From contig NZ_FNNZ01000003.1 in assembly GCF_900106925.1 (NCBI RefSeq), positions 248,001 to 312,000 of the forward strand: a DNA stretch of 64,000 nucleotides, given 5' to 3'. Every line of letters begins with the position of its first letter. The stretch's first letter is position 1. Below, one piece after another: positions 63,852 through 64,000 of the stretch. A program made the position numbers and the translations under genes. Origin of the DNA: Thiocapsa roseopersicina (GTDB taxonomy: Bacteria; Pseudomonadota; Gammaproteobacteria; Chromatiales; Chromatiaceae). The notes under the pieces were generated by a model that saw only the letters and a program-made list of their open reading frames with translations, did no database searches and was not told where the DNA came from.

Positions 63852-64000
63852 ATGCTCATCGGGGTTCCACGCGAGATCAAGATCCACGAGTACCGCGTCG
63901 GTCTGTCGCCGGAGTCGGTGGCGGAGATGGTCGACCGCGGGCATCGCGTCCTGGTGGAGACGGCGGCCGGGGTCGGGATCGGCGCAAGCGACGAGGTCTA
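63852..64000 (+). CDS. ald: Alanine dehydrogenase, 5' part (runs off the window)
   Basis: The first 49 codons match alanine dehydrogenase: [20 protein letters not shown], then [19 protein letters not shown] and GIGASDE. The enzyme interconverts alanine and pyruvate with NAD. The N-terminus of the transhydrogenase alpha subunit (PntA) is similar, but the [10 protein letters not shown] segment fits alanine dehydrogenase better. Truncated by the window edge. Confidence 0.8.
   Translation, partial: MLIGVPREIKIHEYRVGLSPESVAEMVDRGHRVLVETAAGVGIGASDEV

Overview
The window is a high-GC gammaproteobacterial chromosome segment, most likely from a purple sulfur bacterium (Chromatiaceae, Thiocapsa-like). 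That placement rests on the gene complement (XerD, YajQ, DsbC, MutS, PBP1b, the rpsF-rpsR-rplI-dnaB block, bioF-H-C-D, ribD-E-B-H-nusB-thiL-pgpA), a persulfide dioxygenase, DUF3782- and DUF29-type proteins, and several dispersed repeat families. No photosynthesis gene, rRNA, tRNA, CRISPR array or intact transposase was seen, so the genus is an inference.

Layout. 1-436 holds only repeats. 0.4-9.3 kb: an AI-2E/PerM-type permease, a GH13 alpha-amylase, an M1-like metallopeptidase, a ChaN/PDZ lipoprotein, the tRNA-hydroxylation protease-like TrhP and a YcgN cysteine-cluster protein. 9.8-17.9 kb: ogt, xerD, yajQ, dsbC, a PP2C phosphatase, mutS, a coiled-coil PD-(D/E)XK protein and an ETHE1-like persulfide dioxygenase. 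18-29 kb: a CobE/CbiG-like protein, a TauE permease, a YadG/YadH ABC exporter, PBP1b with a coupled LpoP-like activator lipoprotein, a YoaA helicase, a VWA protein and a J-domain membrane protein. 29-35 kb: an acyltransferase, an SRPBCC protein and the ribosomal/replication operon with a clear sigma70 promoter. 35-45.3 kb is almost all minus strand: ubiG, a squalene/phytoene synthase-like gene, yciK, bioF-H-C, bioD, dacB, a PDZ-less HtrA lipoprotein and an ion permease. 45.4-53.7 kb: a DUF29 remnant, then glyA-nrdR-ribD, ribE, a RibBX-type ribB, ribH, nusB, thiL and pgpA. 53.8-64 kb: uspA, a rhombosortase fused in frame to a YajD HNH nuclease, its probable GlyGly-CTERM VIT/VWA substrate, an hsdR remnant, a BT1-family transporter, a very long patatin-like protein and the start of alanine dehydrogenase.

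The most unusual feature is a repeat family of 84-87 bp units bounded by TAAACCGCG/CGCGGTTTA. Fifteen units lie at ten loci, often as pairs joined by an AT-rich spacer. Seven genes use the unit's terminal TAA, TAG or TGA as their own stop codon, the terminal stems co-vary between units, and one unit encodes the last 27 residues of Ogt. A second, unrelated family (ends GTAGGTCGGATTAG) supplies the stop codons of three more genes. The second highlight is the rhombosortase-YajD / GlyGly-CTERM VIT-VWA locus, which is preceded by three copies of a 14-bp operator-like box.

Functionally the window is mostly housekeeping: biotin, riboflavin and ubiquinone synthesis, envelope synthesis, translation, replication and repair. 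The envelope-sorting locus, the repeats and decayed restriction and DUF29 remnants are the accessory layer.
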